Positions 19,303-31,250 of a stretch of DNA of 57,381 nt are shown piece by piece (the first letter of the stretch is position 1; each line of letters starts with the position of its first letter). Source of the DNA: Chthonomonadaceae bacterium (lineage in GTDB: Bacteria > Armatimonadota > Chthonomonadetes > Chthonomonadales > Chthonomonadaceae). The stretch covers positions 1 to 57,381 of the forward strand of contig JANWZQ010000139.1 in assembly GCA_025054835.1 (NCBI GenBank), given 5' to 3'. Both the position numbers and the translations under genes were made by a program. The notes below the pieces were generated by a model that saw only the letters and a list, made by a program, of their open reading frames with translations, made no database searches and was not told the origin of the DNA.

Positions 19303-20664
19303 CTATTCGTCGAACTTGTGGAAGACGTTACCGAAGTACCAACCGGCCAGAGCGATCAGACCCGCCCAGTTGATCAGCATCATTCCGACTGTGAACCCCT
19401 GCGCCGGGAAGGGCATGAGGTGCCACCACGACTGGATGTTGCCTGCTGCCAGACCGAGCCCCACACGGGTCAGCATACTGACGGCCAGCACACCAACGAT
19501 GGCCGGGTTCCCGTCCTGACGCAGGGCAGTCAGCACCGAATAGAAGATGAGCGAGACCACTGGCCCGAAAGCCACGGTGAGCACCAGCATCAGGAACACA
19601 TCGTCACTATCCTCATCCTGCCAGGGAACCACACGCATCACCGGCAGCAGCATCCCCGCGATGAAGTTGGTTAGCAGGAGCGCGATTGGAAAGCTTCCCG
19701 GGTTCTGTGTGACGGCCAGCACCCCCAGAGCCAGCAGGATCGCAAAGACGCCTGCGTAGCGCGCCACTAGATGCCACATGGTGGGTTGCGGCTCGTCCCA
19801 TACAATCTCGATGTCCTTCCCGGTTCTGGTAGCGCCAGCTGCCTCTCCCGTGGCAGCAGGCGCGCTGGTCACCTGCCCGGTTTCCGCATCGTAGTGCGTT
19901 CCCGAAACCGGGTCCACTACCTGCCCGGGATAGTACTTGGACTTTGCAGGAGTAAAAGTGCCCAGTTCAGGTACCCGGGGACCGGTGGAGCCGGGTGCCA
20001 CAGGAGGCAGGGTCACTCCCTCGGCCAGGCCATCCCTCGGGGCTGGCGCGCCGGTAGTCGGAGTCGTGGCCTGACTGCCACTGAGAAGCTCAACAGGCAG
20101 CGCTGTACGCCCCCCGGATGGTGGCGTCATTGAAGGCGATAGTGGCATCGCCGGGCGAGGTAACGGCGCGGCGGGCGCAGGCTTCTGTACCGCACGACTC
20201 ACCGGCGCGCTATCGGACCGTGCGGCGACAGGCACCGGAGGAGCCGGTGGATGCGTTCGTATCGGCGATGATGCCGGGGTGCTACGTTGAAGCGGAATGG
20301 CCGGCGCCGGAGCATGCATTCGTGCTCCGGATGTTGCGGGGGATGCGCCTGTGCGCGGTTTGACCGGACGCCGCACCCCGATGAACGCTGGGGGCGCAGG
20401 CACCTTCTGAGATGGAGGGCTGACAGGCGGCTCTGGCAGAGGCGCGTTGCTCCACGGCGTTCTAACAGCCCCGGCAGTCGCGCTTTCCGCCTGCTCCTCA
20501 ACGGGTGGCTCCTGTGTTGCCTGTGGGGCCGGTTCCTCGGAGGCTATGGCATCCGGGCCAGCAGCCGATTCACCGGGCGTTTCCACCGTGGTGGCAAACG
20601 GGCGGTGACACCAGCTGCACTGATCGGTTGTCACACTCTCCATGCCACACCATTTGCAAAACAT
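19303..20664 (-). CDS. Zinc-ribbon, proline-rich, polytopic membrane protein
   Basis: A 453-residue protein in three parts. Residues 1-20 are a zinc ribbon (C3-x2-C6 and C16-x2-C19 in MFCKWCGMES...QCSWC). Residues about 30-260 are a low-complexity Pro/Ala/Thr/Ser linker. A segment KYYPGQVVDPVSGTHYDAETGQ follows. The last 150 residues contain about four or five membrane helices (AGVFAILLALGVLAV, FPIALLLTNFIAGMLLPV, FLMLVLTVAFGPVVSLIFYSVL, and two more). The start at 20664 has GGAGG upstream. A full-consensus promoter lies 128 bases upstream. I do not recognise a family; zinc-ribbon plus Yip1-like membrane proteins are a possible comparison. Function unknown. Confidence 0.85.
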   Translation of the reverse strand: MFCKWCGMESVTTDQCSWCHRPFATTVETPGESAAGPDAIASEEPAPQATQEPPVEEQAESATAGAVRTPWSNAPLPEPPVSPPSQKVPAPPAFIGVRRPVKPRTGASPATSGARMHAPAPAIPLQRSTPASSPIRTHPPAPPVPVAARSDSAPVSRAVQKPAPAAPLPRPAMPLSPSMTPPSGGRTALPVELLSGSQATTPTTGAPAPRDGLAEGVTLPPVAPGSTGPRVPELGTFTPAKSKYYPGQVVDPVSGTHYDAETGQVTSAPAATGEAAGATRTGKDIEIVWDEPQPTMWHLVARYAGVFAILLALGVLAVTQNPGSFPIALLLTNFIAGMLLPVMRVVPWQDEDSDDVFLMLVLTVAFGPVVSLIFYSVLTALRQDGNPAIVGVLAVSMLTRVGLGLAAGNIQSWWHLMPFPAQGFTVGMMLINWAGLIALAGWYFGNVFHKFDE

Positions 20665-20791
20665 TCCCTGCTTCCTCCCCGAATATCTTCAAGGCCACCC
20701 GCTCAGCATCTCCGGACTGACGCGACCGTACCCTTACATTATGGCTAGCCGGGATCGAGGCTGAATGTAACCCCTCCTGCATTGTGGCTCC

Positions 20792-20820
20792 ATTATAGTC
20801 CGTGTCGCTCACAGTGTCAA
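20792..20820 (-). promoter_or_regulatory. Full-consensus sigma-70 promoter
   Basis: On the minus strand: TTGACA (20815-20820), 17 bases, TATAAT (20792-20797). Both hexamers and the spacing are exact consensus. It drives the zinc-ribbon membrane protein through a leader of about 120 bases. Confidence 0.85.
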
Positions 20821-20875
20821 CTTCGGCTGCCAGTGACCCTGCAGGACGCAGGGGATACTACAACACGTCTGTCCC

Positions 20876-20884
20876 TGCTATAAT
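20876..20884 (+). promoter_or_regulatory. Extended -10 promoter for addB
   Basis: TGC-TATAAT forms an extended -10 element (TGN-TATAAT) with no good -35 box upstream. Start expected near 20891, about 50 bases before the addB ATG. Confidence 0.55.
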
Positions 20885-20943
20885 ATGCACATAATCCTGT
20901 CGGTATCTATCGCCCGGTCGCTGTACGGCAGTCCCATTACATC

Positions 20944-23900
20944 ATGATCAGAGCTGCTTCCGAAGGCAGACCGCCGCTCACGCTCGTGCTCGGGCCGGCC
21001 CGCTCGGGAAAAACTCGTCTGGTGGCCGACCGTTTTCTCGAGGCGTTCGACCACGCCCTGTTCGTAACGCTCTCGCCACAGTCTGCCCGGGTACTGACCG
21101 AGCGCTTTCATGCTCTGTCTCACCGCACCCTGGAGGAGATTCAGGCGCGGATACAACCTTTCCGTGACCTTGCGCGGTGGGTGCATTCCCCGGACGCACG
21201 TGTCATCAACGCCACACTCCAGCAACTTATTCTGGCCGAACTGGTTCCCCGTTACATCCGCGCCGGGGACTATCTGGGATCGATGCGACAGGCGCCCGGC
21301 TTCGTGACAGCTCTTGCGGAAAGGATCCGGGAATGGAAACTGTGCGGCATCACTCCGGATCTCCTGGAGGCGGGGGGACACGTTGCGTTTCGTGAACCTT
21401 CCAGCAAAAGCTCTCTTAGAAAGACCGCAGAGCTGGCCCGTCTGTTCCGTGCTTACGAGCACTTCCTGCGCGCGCATCGCCTGTGCGACCCGGAGGATAC
21501 CCTGCTTCAGGCCACAGCACATCTGCGTTCCACACGCACAGCACTCCCCGGCACAACCACGCTCATTATTGTAGACGGATTCTACTGGTTCAATCGTGCC
21601 CAGCGCGACCTGCTGGCTGCCATGGCTCAGTGCGAGCCTCCCTGCCAGATCGTGGTGACTCTGCCTTACGAACCGCAGAGGAGTGTTCTTTTCGGCGCTC
21701 CAGAACGCGCCTATCAGGCATTTCACGAGGAGTTTCAGGTCTCGGAGGTCGTGCTGCCCGCCCGTACTGACAATCGCCCCGGGCCTCTGATCCGCCTGGA
21801 ACGCTATCTCTTCATGCCCCCCCGAACTTCCGCAGAGCCCCCCCCGCACGCGCAGAGCAGAACGTCGTCTGGTCCGGAGTGCGATCACATCGTACAGATC
21901 TTCGACGCGCCCAATCTGTACGCAGAGGTCGAAATGGTGGCACGCGCGTTCCTGCAACGGTACCGGACGGGCGGTTACCGGTGGGACGATTTCGGGATCA
22001 TCCTGCGCACACCGGCCGACTACGCCTCGATCCTGTCGGCGGTCTTCGAGCGCTACGCGATCCCCCTGCACACGGACAGCCCAGAGAACCTGACTGACAG
22101 CGCACGAATCCGAACGATCGTGCATCTGCTGGATATTCTGCGCTACGACTGGCGCCGTCAGGACGTGCTGCGCTTTCTGAAATCCCGGTATACCGGTCTC
22201 TCCCGGATCGACGTGGATCAGCTGCGCCGCATGGCCATGCAGCGGAGTGTACAGTCGGGACGAGAAGCATGGCTCGCGTTGATCTCGCGGGGACCCGGCA
22301 TCCCTGAGCATGTCGCCGACATGCTGCGCCGGATCGCCGCGTGGGAAGCTCGCTTGACCGATGGCGTTGTACCCTTCGGAACGCGTGCCCGTGTCCTGCG
22401 CGCCTGCCTTCAAGACCTGAAACTGGACCCCTCGCTAACAGACCGGCAGGACCTGCAGGCAGAACGCGATTGTCTGGCATGGGAGACGGCCATGGAAGCC
22501 CTCGACGCCGTCACGGAGATGGCGACCCTGGCCGAGCAGCAGAGCCTCGCATTCCCCGAATTCTACGCACAGGTCCTGCAGGTCTGGAGCCACGCCTCTT
22601 TCACCAGTGCTCCCGAAGCAGAGGCCGTACGCATTACGGAGCCCTACAGAGCGCAGGAACGCCCCTTGCGCGTAGCGGCTGTCATGGGCCTGACCGAGCG
22701 CGTCTTTCCCCGTCGGATCATCGAAGACCCGTTCCTGCGGGACGATGAACGCCGGGCGCTTCGCGATACTCTCGGCCTGGAACTGGAGTTGCAGCGGCAT
22801 CGTGCCGACGATGAGCGTTTCCTCTTCTACCTTGCAGTCACCGCACCGACAGAGTATCTGATCCTTTCGTTCTCGCGCACCACACATGAGGCCGACGCGT
22901 TGCCTTCTTTCTACCTCGATGACGTACGCCACGCCCTGCCCGGCGTTGTGATCCGCACGCGCACACTCGCCGACGTGGCGCCCCATCCCGAGGAAGCAGT
23001 CCTGCCGGGCGATCAGCTGCTGGCCGCCTGTGCCGATCTGTTTGCCCCTGAACCTGAACAGGACCCGGCGCAACGCCAGCAGCGAGAACAACGGGCAGTA
23101 GCGTTAATGAACGCCTGCCTGCAGGCGGATCCTGCCGCAGAACGGCGGATCCCTCTGCTGCTCGCCACACGTAATCTGCCTCCTGCACCTCGACTGTGCG
23201 CTCCGGATCTCCGGGACGATTTTGCCCGACGCAGAGAAACCCTGAGCGTCTCGGAACTGGAGACCTATCAGCACTGCCCCTTCCAGTACCTGCTCCAGCA
23301 TGTGCTCATGCTTCGCCCGGAAGCGTCCGGTGCCGGGCCGCGCGTCCAGGGTGAGTTGCTTCATACCGTGTTGCGGCGTTATTTCCGCCAGCGTGCCCGG
23401 AAGCAAGCTCCCCTGCCTGCCCCCCGCACACTGCACGCGGCGTTGTGCAACCTGCTGGAAGACACCCTGGAACAGATCAATCCGGATATCACGTCTCACC
23501 AGCGTCAGATGCTTCTGCGCCAGATGAAGACCGCTCTGAAGGGCTTCGCCGACCGGGAGGTACGCCTGTCAGCGCAGCACACAATGCTGCCTGCACACTG
23601 TGATCTGGCATTCGGTCTGCAACATGCCGGCAATGTATCGGTCGACGATGCAGAACGCAACCTCCTGTGGACGGAGCATGACCCCGCTTCCAGCCCCGAC
23701 CCCCTGTGGTTACAGGACCCGGAAGAGGGTGAGCGCGTCGCTGTTTGCGGCATCATTGATCGGGTCGATCTCGCTGCGGACAGCACGCGCGCGCTGGTGA
23801 TAGACTACAAGCTGGGCAAGGCTCCCGACTTCGCCAGCATACTGAGTGGCCGGAGCCTGCAGGTACCTCTGTACCTGATGGCCGTTGAGCAACTGCTGGG

Positions 23901-24288
23901 GCTCACTGCGGTTGCAGCCTGCTACGACTCGTTACAGGAGACAACGCGCAAACGGCTCTACCGCACAGAGCACGCCCATAGCCGCCAGTTCGCCCCGCAA
24001 CCAGAGTACGAAAACGGACAGACGGTTCGACCGCTCAACCGGGAGGAGTACGAGAACCTGAAGCAGACGACCCGGCAGTCGGTGCTGCAGGTCGCACGCG
24101 CCATAGCGAGCGGACGGGTAGAGCCCACCCCCGGCGCCCACTGCCGGTTCTGTGAGTACAGCGACGTCTGCCGCACGTCCGTCGCGCATGGTCACGATGG
24201 AGAGCCGCTGGACGTTGCGCCCGGGTACATGGAAAATCTTCTGCAGGAACAGACAGGATCCGCGGGAGAAACTGTCGAATCAGGGTAG
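20944..24288 (+). CDS. addB: AddB-type helicase-nuclease subunit
   Basis: A 1114-residue protein matching AddB, the nuclease and Chi-scanning subunit of the AddAB double-strand-break resection enzyme. A P-loop GPARSGKT lies at residues 17-24. The C-terminal RecB-type nuclease has H807, D939 in GIIDRVDL, and D954-Y-K956 in VIDYKLGK. Four cysteines, C778, C1067, C1070 and C1076, have the spacing (x2, x5 in the last three) of the AddB iron-sulfur cluster that staples the nuclease domain. Length is close to the usual 1150-1170. No clear Shine-Dalgarno precedes ATG 20944. The normal partner addA is not adjacent; the next gene is a small helix-turn-helix protein. PD-(D/E)XK family membership is certain, the exact AddB name slightly less so. 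Confidence 0.88.
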   Translation: MIRAASEGRPPLTLVLGPARSGKTRLVADRFLEAFDHALFVTLSPQSARVLTERFHALSHRTLEEIQARIQPFRDLARWVHSPDARVINATLQQLILAELVPRYIRAGDYLGSMRQAPGFVTALAERIREWKLCGITPDLLEAGGHVAFREPSSKSSLRKTAELARLFRAYEHFLRAHRLCDPEDTLLQATAHLRSTRTALPGTTTLIIVDGFYWFNRAQRDLLAAMAQCEPPCQIVVTLPYEPQRSVLFGAPERAYQAFHEEFQVSEVVLPARTDNRPGPLIRLERYLFMPPRTSAEPPPHAQSRTSSGPECDHIVQIFDAPNLYAEVEMVARAFLQRYRTGGYRWDDFGIILRTPADYASILSAVFERYAIPLHTDSPENLTDSARIRTIVHLLDILRYDWRRQDVLRFLKSRYTGLSRIDVDQLRRMAMQRSVQSGREAWLALISRGPGIPEHVADMLRRIAAWEARLTDGVVPFGTRARVLRACLQDLKLDPSLTDRQDLQAERDCLAWETAMEALDAVTEMATLAEQQSLAFPEFYAQVLQVWSHASFTSAPEAEAVRITEPYRAQERPLRVAAVMGLTERVFPRRIIEDPFLRDDERRALRDTLGLELELQRHRADDERFLFYLAVTAPTEYLILSFSRTTHEADALPSFYLDDVRHALPGVVIRTRTLADVAPHPEEAVLPGDQLLAACADLFAPEPEQDPAQRQQREQRAVALMNACLQADPAAERRIPLLLATRNLPPAPRLCAPDLRDDFARRRETLSVSELETYQHCPFQYLLQHVLMLRPEASGAGPRVQGELLHTVLRRYFRQRARKQAPLPAPRTLHAALCNLLEDTLEQINPDITSHQRQMLLRQMKTALKGFADREVRLSAQHTMLPAHCDLAFGLQHAGNVSVDDAERNLLWTEHDPASSPDPLWLQDPEEGERVAVCGIIDRVDLAADSTRALVIDYKLGKAPDFASILSGRSLQVPLYLMAVEQLLGLTAVAACYDSLQETTRKRLYRTEHAHSRQFAPQPEYENGQTVRPLNREEYENLKQTTRQSVLQVARAIASGRVEPTPGAHCRFCEYSDVCRTSVAHGHDGEPLDVAPGYMENLLQEQTGSAGETVESG

Positions 24289-24342
24289 CAGAACCAGCAA
24301 TAACGTACAGGACGTGTTGCGCCCATCTATTCAGGAGAGGTC

Positions 24343-26342
<2,000 letters not shown>

Positions 26343-26354
26343 CCGGAGCAGAGT

Positions 26355-26759
26355 ATGGCCACAACCTTTCCTCTGGAGCTGGTGACCCCGGAACGCATGC
26401 TCTTCTCCGATCAGGTGCAGATGGTGCGCGCGCCGGGAGTGGAAGGGTCTTTTGGTGTCCTGGCCCACCACGCCCCGATGCTTACCGAGCTGACTACCGG
26501 ATTGATCAAGCTGGTTCTGGCGGATGGACGTGAGGCGTTCATTGCCACAAGCGGCGGGTTCCTGCAGGTGACGCGGGAGAAAGTGATCATCCTGGCGGAT
26601 ACCGCGGAACTCTCCGAGGAGATTGACATTGAACGCGCGCGAGCGGCAGCGGAACGTGCCCGCCAGCGCCTCGCCATGCCCGGCACCAGTGGTGAAGAGG
26701 AGCGGCTTGCGCTGGAACGTGCCCTCAACCGGATCCGCGTCGCACAGATGCGCTCCTGA
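26355..26759 (+). CDS. atpC: F1 ATP synthase subunit epsilon
   Basis: A 134-residue epsilon subunit, normal length. The N-terminal beta-sandwich contains FPLELVTPERMLFSDQV and the GSFGVLAHHAPMLTEL segment. The C-terminal two-helix part is ERARAAAERARQRLA and EERLALERALNRIRVA, which can inhibit ATP hydrolysis. It follows atpD by 12 bases and ends 25 bases before a hairpin, so the operon is only atpD-atpC. Confidence 0.96.
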   Translation: MATTFPLELVTPERMLFSDQVQMVRAPGVEGSFGVLAHHAPMLTELTTGLIKLVLADGREAFIATSGGFLQVTREKVIILADTAELSEEIDIERARAAAERARQRLAMPGTSGEEERLALERALNRIRVAQMRS

Positions 26760-26784
26760 GCAGACAGAACAAATGTCCGGAGGA

Positions 26785-26808
26785 TGGGCTATACCGGTGT
26801 ATAGCCCA
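26785..26808. terminator. Hairpin after atpC
   Basis: Perfect 10-bp stem TGGGCTATAC / GTATAGCCCA with a 4-base loop CGGT, between atpC and the convergent alkyltransferase-like gene. Likely acts on both strands. Confidence 0.8.
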
Positions 26809-26829
26809 CCCCCGCTGTTACGCACTGCC

Positions 26830-27195
26830 TCAGTCCCCTTCCCGGAACAGTCCCCCGCCTTCGTCCTCGAAGAAAGGGTGCCACTGACAGCGCGCCATGT
26901 CCACCCGGGCTACCGGTCCGGGTAGAAACGTCACACCCTCTGCCTGTAACTTCCAGTGCTGCTCCTGCGCCAGCAGGGGGCTGCGCCGATGAATGGGCAG
27001 GTACCCGCCAGCACCGACTACCCGGTGCCACGGCACATCCGGAGGCGCGATCGCCATTGCCATGCCCACCTGCCGGGCCGTCAATGCGACTTCGGTCACG
27101 CACTCTGCTACCTGACCGTAGGTCACAACCCGGCCCCGGGGCACCGTACGCACAAACGCGTAGACCGGCGCGTAAAGGTCATGTGCGTCGCTCAT
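26830..27195 (-). CDS. Alkyltransferase-like (ATL) DNA-binding protein
   Basis: A 121-residue protein of the O6-alkylguanine-DNA alkyltransferase fold. The catalytic motif PCHRV is replaced by PWHRV, with Trp56 instead of the acceptor Cys. This defines the ATL group, which binds alkylated guanine and hands it to nucleotide-excision repair without removing the alkyl group. The helix-turn-helix with the Arg finger is at [10 protein letters not shown] (R41). ATG 27195 overlaps the ilvD stop in ATGA, so translation is coupled; an upstream in-frame start would lie well inside ilvD. The pairing with ilvD has no obvious metabolic link. A helper uvrA/uvrC is not in the window. Confidence 0.88.
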   Translation of the reverse strand: MSDAHDLYAPVYAFVRTVPRGRVVTYGQVAECVTEVALTARQVGMAMAIAPPDVPWHRVVGAGGYLPIHRRSPLLAQEQHWKLQAEGVTFLPGPVARVDMARCQWHPFFEDEGGGLFREGD

Positions 27196-28877
27196 GCGTC
27201 CAGATCGGTCACCGCACCACGGCTGCTGCAACTGACCTGCCGGGCGTACTTGGCGAGGACCCCCCGGGTGTAGCGCGGGGGTGGAGGTGCCCACCGCGCT
27301 CGCCGCTGCTGCAACTCGGCCTCCGACACATGGAGTTGCAGCAGGCGCGCATCCGCATCCACTGTGATACGATCCCCCTCCTCAACCAGCGCAATCGTGC
27401 CGCCCACTGCGGCTTCTGGAGCCACATGCCCGACCACCATGCCGTAGGTGCCTCCGGAGAAGCGCCCATCGGTGATCAGGGCGACCTGATCGCCCAGTCC
27501 GGCGCCGATGATCGCAGCGGTAGGTGCCAGCATCTCCCGCATGCCCGGCCCACCTTTCGGTCCCTCGTAGCGAATCACCAGCACATCGCCGGGGTGGATC
27601 CGCCCCCCGTAGATTGCTTCAGCGGCCTCCTCCTCGCTGTTGAACACGCGAGCCGGCCCGGTGAGCCGGGGCACTCTGACTCCCGAGATTTTGGCGACCG
27701 CACCTTCCGGGGCGAGATTGCCCCGCAGGATGGCCAGGTGCCCCTGAGGATACAGAGGATCGCTCCATGGACGCACCACATCCTGCCCGTCCGGGGGCGT
27801 ATCCGGTACATCGGCCAGCACCTCCGCGAGCGTCCTGCCAGTGATGGTCATGCAGTCCCCGTGCAGGAGCCCCTGCGAGAGCAGCATCTTCATGATCAGC
27901 GGCACTCCCCCCACACGGTGCAGATCCGTGGCCACATACCGTCCAGAAGGCTTGAGGTCGCAGAGCACGGGGACGCGCGCGCGGATCCGCTCGAAATCGT
28001 CCAGGGTCAGGGGCACGCGGGCGGCATGGGCAATCGCCAGCAGGTGCAGCACCGCATTGGTAGACCCCCCGAGTGCCATCACGACCGCAATGGCGTTCTC
28101 GAAGGCTTTGCGGGTCAGCATCTGCTCGGGAAGCCGATTGTCCCGGATCGCTTCGGCCAGAACGCGTGCCGACTCAGCCGCGCTCTCGGCCTTCTCGGAA
28201 CCTTCTGCGGCCATAGTGGAAGAGTAAGGCAGGCTTAACCCCATCACTTCGATCACCGAGGACATGGTGTTGGCCGTGTACATGCCCCCGCAGGAGCCGG
28301 GCCCCGGACACGCGTTGCGTTCGATGCCCAGAAGATCCTCATCAGAGAGCTTACCCGCGCTGTGTGCCCCGATGGCTTCGTAAACGCTCACGATATTGAG
28401 CGCTCGATCTTCTTTGTAGCACCCCGGCCTGATGGTCCCACCGTAGACGAAAATGGCAGGGATGTTGAGCCGGGCGATGGCGATCATGGCGCCCGGCATG
28501 TTCTTGTCGCAGCCACCGATCGCCAGCAAGCCGTCCATACTCTGCGCGTTGACCGCGGTCTCAATAGCGTCCGCGATCACCTCGCGCGAGGCCAGCGAAT
28601 ACTTCATGCCCTCCGTGCCCATGGAGATGCCATCGCTGACAGTGATGGTACCGAACATCTGAGGCATGCATCCGGCGTCACGCAATGCGGCCTCGGCACG
28701 CAGAGCCAGATCGTTCAATCCCAGATTGCACGGGGTAATGGTGCTGTATCCATTTGCGATGCCCACAATGGGCTTTCCAAAGTCCTCATCGCGGAACCCG
28801 ACGGCGCGCAACATGGCCCTGGCGCCTGCGCGCGCGTATCCCTCGGTGACTACGCGACTGCGTCTGTTGTACGGCAT
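27192..28877 (-). CDS. ilvD: Dihydroxy-acid dehydratase
   Basis: A 561-residue iron-sulfur dehydratase that turns 2,3-dihydroxy-3-methylvalerate and dihydroxyisovalerate into the 2-oxo acids of isoleucine and valine synthesis. The family motifs [13 protein letters not shown] and [17 protein letters not shown] hold cluster cysteines; [19 protein letters not shown] lies near the end. Length is normal. The start at 28877 has AGAAAGGA upstream. It is the middle gene of a minus-strand set: the beta-helix gene ends 33 bases upstream and the ATL gene overlaps its stop. No other ilv genes are present. Confidence 0.97.
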   Translation of the reverse strand: MPYNRRSRVVTEGYARAGARAMLRAVGFRDEDFGKPIVGIANGYSTITPCNLGLNDLALRAEAALRDAGCMPQMFGTITVSDGISMGTEGMKYSLASREVIADAIETAVNAQSMDGLLAIGGCDKNMPGAMIAIARLNIPAIFVYGGTIRPGCYKEDRALNIVSVYEAIGAHSAGKLSDEDLLGIERNACPGPGSCGGMYTANTMSSVIEVMGLSLPYSSTMAAEGSEKAESAAESARVLAEAIRDNRLPEQMLTRKAFENAIAVVMALGGSTNAVLHLLAIAHAARVPLTLDDFERIRARVPVLCDLKPSGRYVATDLHRVGGVPLIMKMLLSQGLLHGDCMTITGRTLAEVLADVPDTPPDGQDVVRPWSDPLYPQGHLAILRGNLAPEGAVAKISGVRVPRLTGPARVFNSEEEAAEAIYGGRIHPGDVLVIRYEGPKGGPGMREMLAPTAAIIGAGLGDQVALITDGRFSGGTYGMVVGHVAPEAAVGGTIALVEEGDRITVDADARLLQLHVSEAELQQRRARWAPPPPRYTRGVLAKYARQVSCSSRGAVTDLDA

Positions 28878-28910
28878 AACGATCCTTTCTGTAGCATAAA
28901 GGTCCTTCGC

Positions 28911-31250
28911 TCACTTTTCCGCCACCACAATACGCGTGGGAAATGCGTTGTCGTCAATGAAGCGCGTTCCCCCGACGACCAGCCCGGCTCGGAATTCAAT
29001 CTCACCCGGAGTCTCCACGCGCACCCATGCTGTGACCGTTATCTGTTCACCCGCTCCCAGCCACGGCCGATCGAAACCGAACAACCAGGGCCAGGAACCC
29101 GGATGATGCTTCCCGGGTGCCCCGGAAGTGACGCGCAGATGCAGAGCGCCTTTCTGCTCCTGGATGCCCAGGTTCCAGTAGGCCTGCGCTTCCTCGTAGC
29201 CGCGCGCATCGGGGCGCAATTCTGGCAATGCAGGCGTCTGCATCAACGGCACAGGATAGGGCAGGTCGTTGCGCACCTCCAGCGTGATACGCAGCAGTTC
29301 CCCTGTCCGCAGGCGCAGTGGCTCAAAGCGAGCGGACAGCAGACGTGGGCGTCTCTCTGGAGGCACCTGTACAGCATACTCGACTGGCCCTGTTGCCGGG
29401 GCATCGGGCCGTTCGATCAGAATGTTGTAGTGTGTCGTCAGGATCAGGTGCTCCGGCGCACGAAACACCAGTCTCTCCGGAGCAGCAGAGAGCAACGTGA
29501 CGGGCTGGCCGTTCAGCAGCACACGCGCTGGCGGGTTCGCGTGCGGGGTTATCAGGTGCACGCCCTCCACAGTGATCGGCTCACCGGGCGCTGCAACCGG
29601 GGGGTGTATTCCCGTGATCCTCGGAACATCCACAGGCCACAGGATCTGTGCCGGAAGGATCAGGTCGGTCTGCATGCCGTCGTAGACCCGCAGTGTGACC
29701 CGATCCGGTGCGGGTCGGAGCCAGAAGTCCTCCGGCATCCAGAAGGTCAGTCTACCACGACCGACGTGCCGCACCCACACAGGAACTCCGTCCATTTCCA
29801 GCACAGTCGGTGTCGATCGGGGTTGTATGGCGCGATGACGAATGGTGTTCCACGTGCCCGGGCGCAGGGCCACTGCACTCTTCGGAACCTCTTTCTGCAC
29901 AGCTGCCAGCGTGCGCGTCACACTGTTTTTCTCTTCGACAGGCGAAGCGTCATCAGCCTGTACTGTCACACACGCGCCGTTTGCAGTAACGAAAAGATTG
30001 TTGACGAGCCGTGCCGGGGTCTTTCGTAACAGGAGCCCTACCCGCGCGCCGAGAAACACATTCCCCGCCAGGCGATAGGGGCCGGAAGGCGTTCGATCCC
30101 GCCCGTTCTGACGCAGGTAGATTAACGGTGCATCCGGGTTGCGCAGAGCTCCGAACAGATTGTTCTCGAATACTCCATCCTGCCCGTTCTCGATCTCAAC
30201 CGCACGGGTGGTACAGTGCAACGCGATGTTGTTGCGCACGATGGTTCTCCGGGAGTAACCAAGCCAGAGCCCGTAGTTGGAGAAGGAACAGTTGTTCCCC
30301 TCGATCCGGGTGTCGTCCACAAAATCGACCTCGATGGCGTTGTTCGGGCTGAAGGAACAATCGTTGTTGCGCAACACGTTGCGGTGGGACCCGTTGCGTA
30401 CCGGCGTGGCCACGCCCGTGGACGGGTCAAGCGGCCCCTCGTTGGCCCGAATGAAAATCCCATCGCCGCTGAAACGCAGGTCATTGGCTTCAATCAGGTT
30501 TTCATTGGAGTTATGATCCAGAGCGACCGCCTGCGCATCGTTGGTCTGCCATCCAGACAGCGCCTGCCAGAGCACGCCCTGTCCGGTGGTGCACCAGATG
30601 GCTCGATTACGCCGGAAGATGTTACGCGAAGCCGACCAGAAGTGCACTCCCCAGTTGTTGTTGAACGAGAAGTCACTGTCTTCGATCACGTTGTCGTCGG
30701 AGCGCACCACGTCGATCCCGTCCCACTGGTACAGCGCGCGGCACCGTCTTACGACACACTCCCGGCTATCCCGCACCAGAATACCTCCACCATGCTCGTC
30801 CTCCGGTTCCCGACCACTCTGATCGATCACCGTGCCGGCGGGCAGGTTGCCGTTGCGCGAGGCGGTACATCCCTCCAGCGTTACCCCGACACAGCGCTCC
30901 AGCACTATGCCCCAGCGCATCCCGGTCACATCGGCGTTTTTGACCGTGACGTTGCGCGCGTCTACGATACGGATACCGATCCCTCTGCGTTGCCCCGGCC
31001 CGACGATCCGCACCCCGCTCAGGTCCAGCACGAAGTTCCTGCCAGAAATCTGCAGGATCCCGCCGCCACGGTCCTCTACCCGGTACTCTCCCGGAGCGAT
31101 CCGCACCGCATGCGTCAGCCGCATCCCCGACGTCAGCGGTTGCAGCGATTGCGGGCCCGTGGCCATCCCCGCGGCAACCGTCAGCACGCACCACACTGCC
31201 AGCAACTCACCTCTCCCTGCGCCGAACTGCACGTCAGCACACAAGTCCAT
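28911..31250 (-). CDS. Right-handed beta-helix protein with IPT/TIG domain
   Basis: A 779-residue probable exported protein. The start has a weak signal-like segment (LLAVWCVLTVAAGMA). Residues about 85-450 are a right-handed parallel beta-helix of NosD/pectate-lyase type, with repeated N-N-x-x-R/E-G-N turns such as NVLRNNDCSFSPNNAIEVDF. Residues about 545-625 fit an IPT/TIG immunoglobulin-like domain (ITGIHPPVAAPGEPITVEG). The last 150 residues are a further beta-sandwich. GGAGG precedes the start at 31250 by ten bases. Polysaccharide binding or cleavage is likely, but no catalytic residues can be named. It is first in a three-gene run with ilvD and ATL. Confidence 0.85.
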   Translation of the reverse strand: MDLCADVQFGAGRGELLAVWCVLTVAAGMATGPQSLQPLTSGMRLTHAVRIAPGEYRVEDRGGGILQISGRNFVLDLSGVRIVGPGQRRGIGIRIVDARNVTVKNADVTGMRWGIVLERCVGVTLEGCTASRNGNLPAGTVIDQSGREPEDEHGGGILVRDSRECVVRRCRALYQWDGIDVVRSDDNVIEDSDFSFNNNWGVHFWSASRNIFRRNRAIWCTTGQGVLWQALSGWQTNDAQAVALDHNSNENLIEANDLRFSGDGIFIRANEGPLDPSTGVATPVRNGSHRNVLRNNDCSFSPNNAIEVDFVDDTRIEGNNCSFSNYGLWLGYSRRTIVRNNIALHCTTRAVEIENGQDGVFENNLFGALRNPDAPLIYLRQNGRDRTPSGPYRLAGNVFLGARVGLLLRKTPARLVNNLFVTANGACVTVQADDASPVEEKNSVTRTLAAVQKEVPKSAVALRPGTWNTIRHRAIQPRSTPTVLEMDGVPVWVRHVGRGRLTFWMPEDFWLRPAPDRVTLRVYDGMQTDLILPAQILWPVDVPRITGIHPPVAAPGEPITVEGVHLITPHANPPARVLLNGQPVTLLSAAPERLVFRAPEHLILTTHYNILIERPDAPATGPVEYAVQVPPERRPRLLSARFEPLRLRTGELLRITLEVRNDLPYPVPLMQTPALPELRPDARGYEEAQAYWNLGIQEQKGALHLRVTSGAPGKHHPGSWPWLFGFDRPWLGAGEQITVTAWVRVETPGEIEFRAGLVVGGTRFIDDNAFPTRIVVAEK

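Noticed and set aside
20570-20812. 80-codon minus-strand frame upstream of the zinc-ribbon membrane protein
   Set aside because: Its start precedes the predicted transcript start, it overlaps the next gene in another frame, and it has no recognisable composition or motif.
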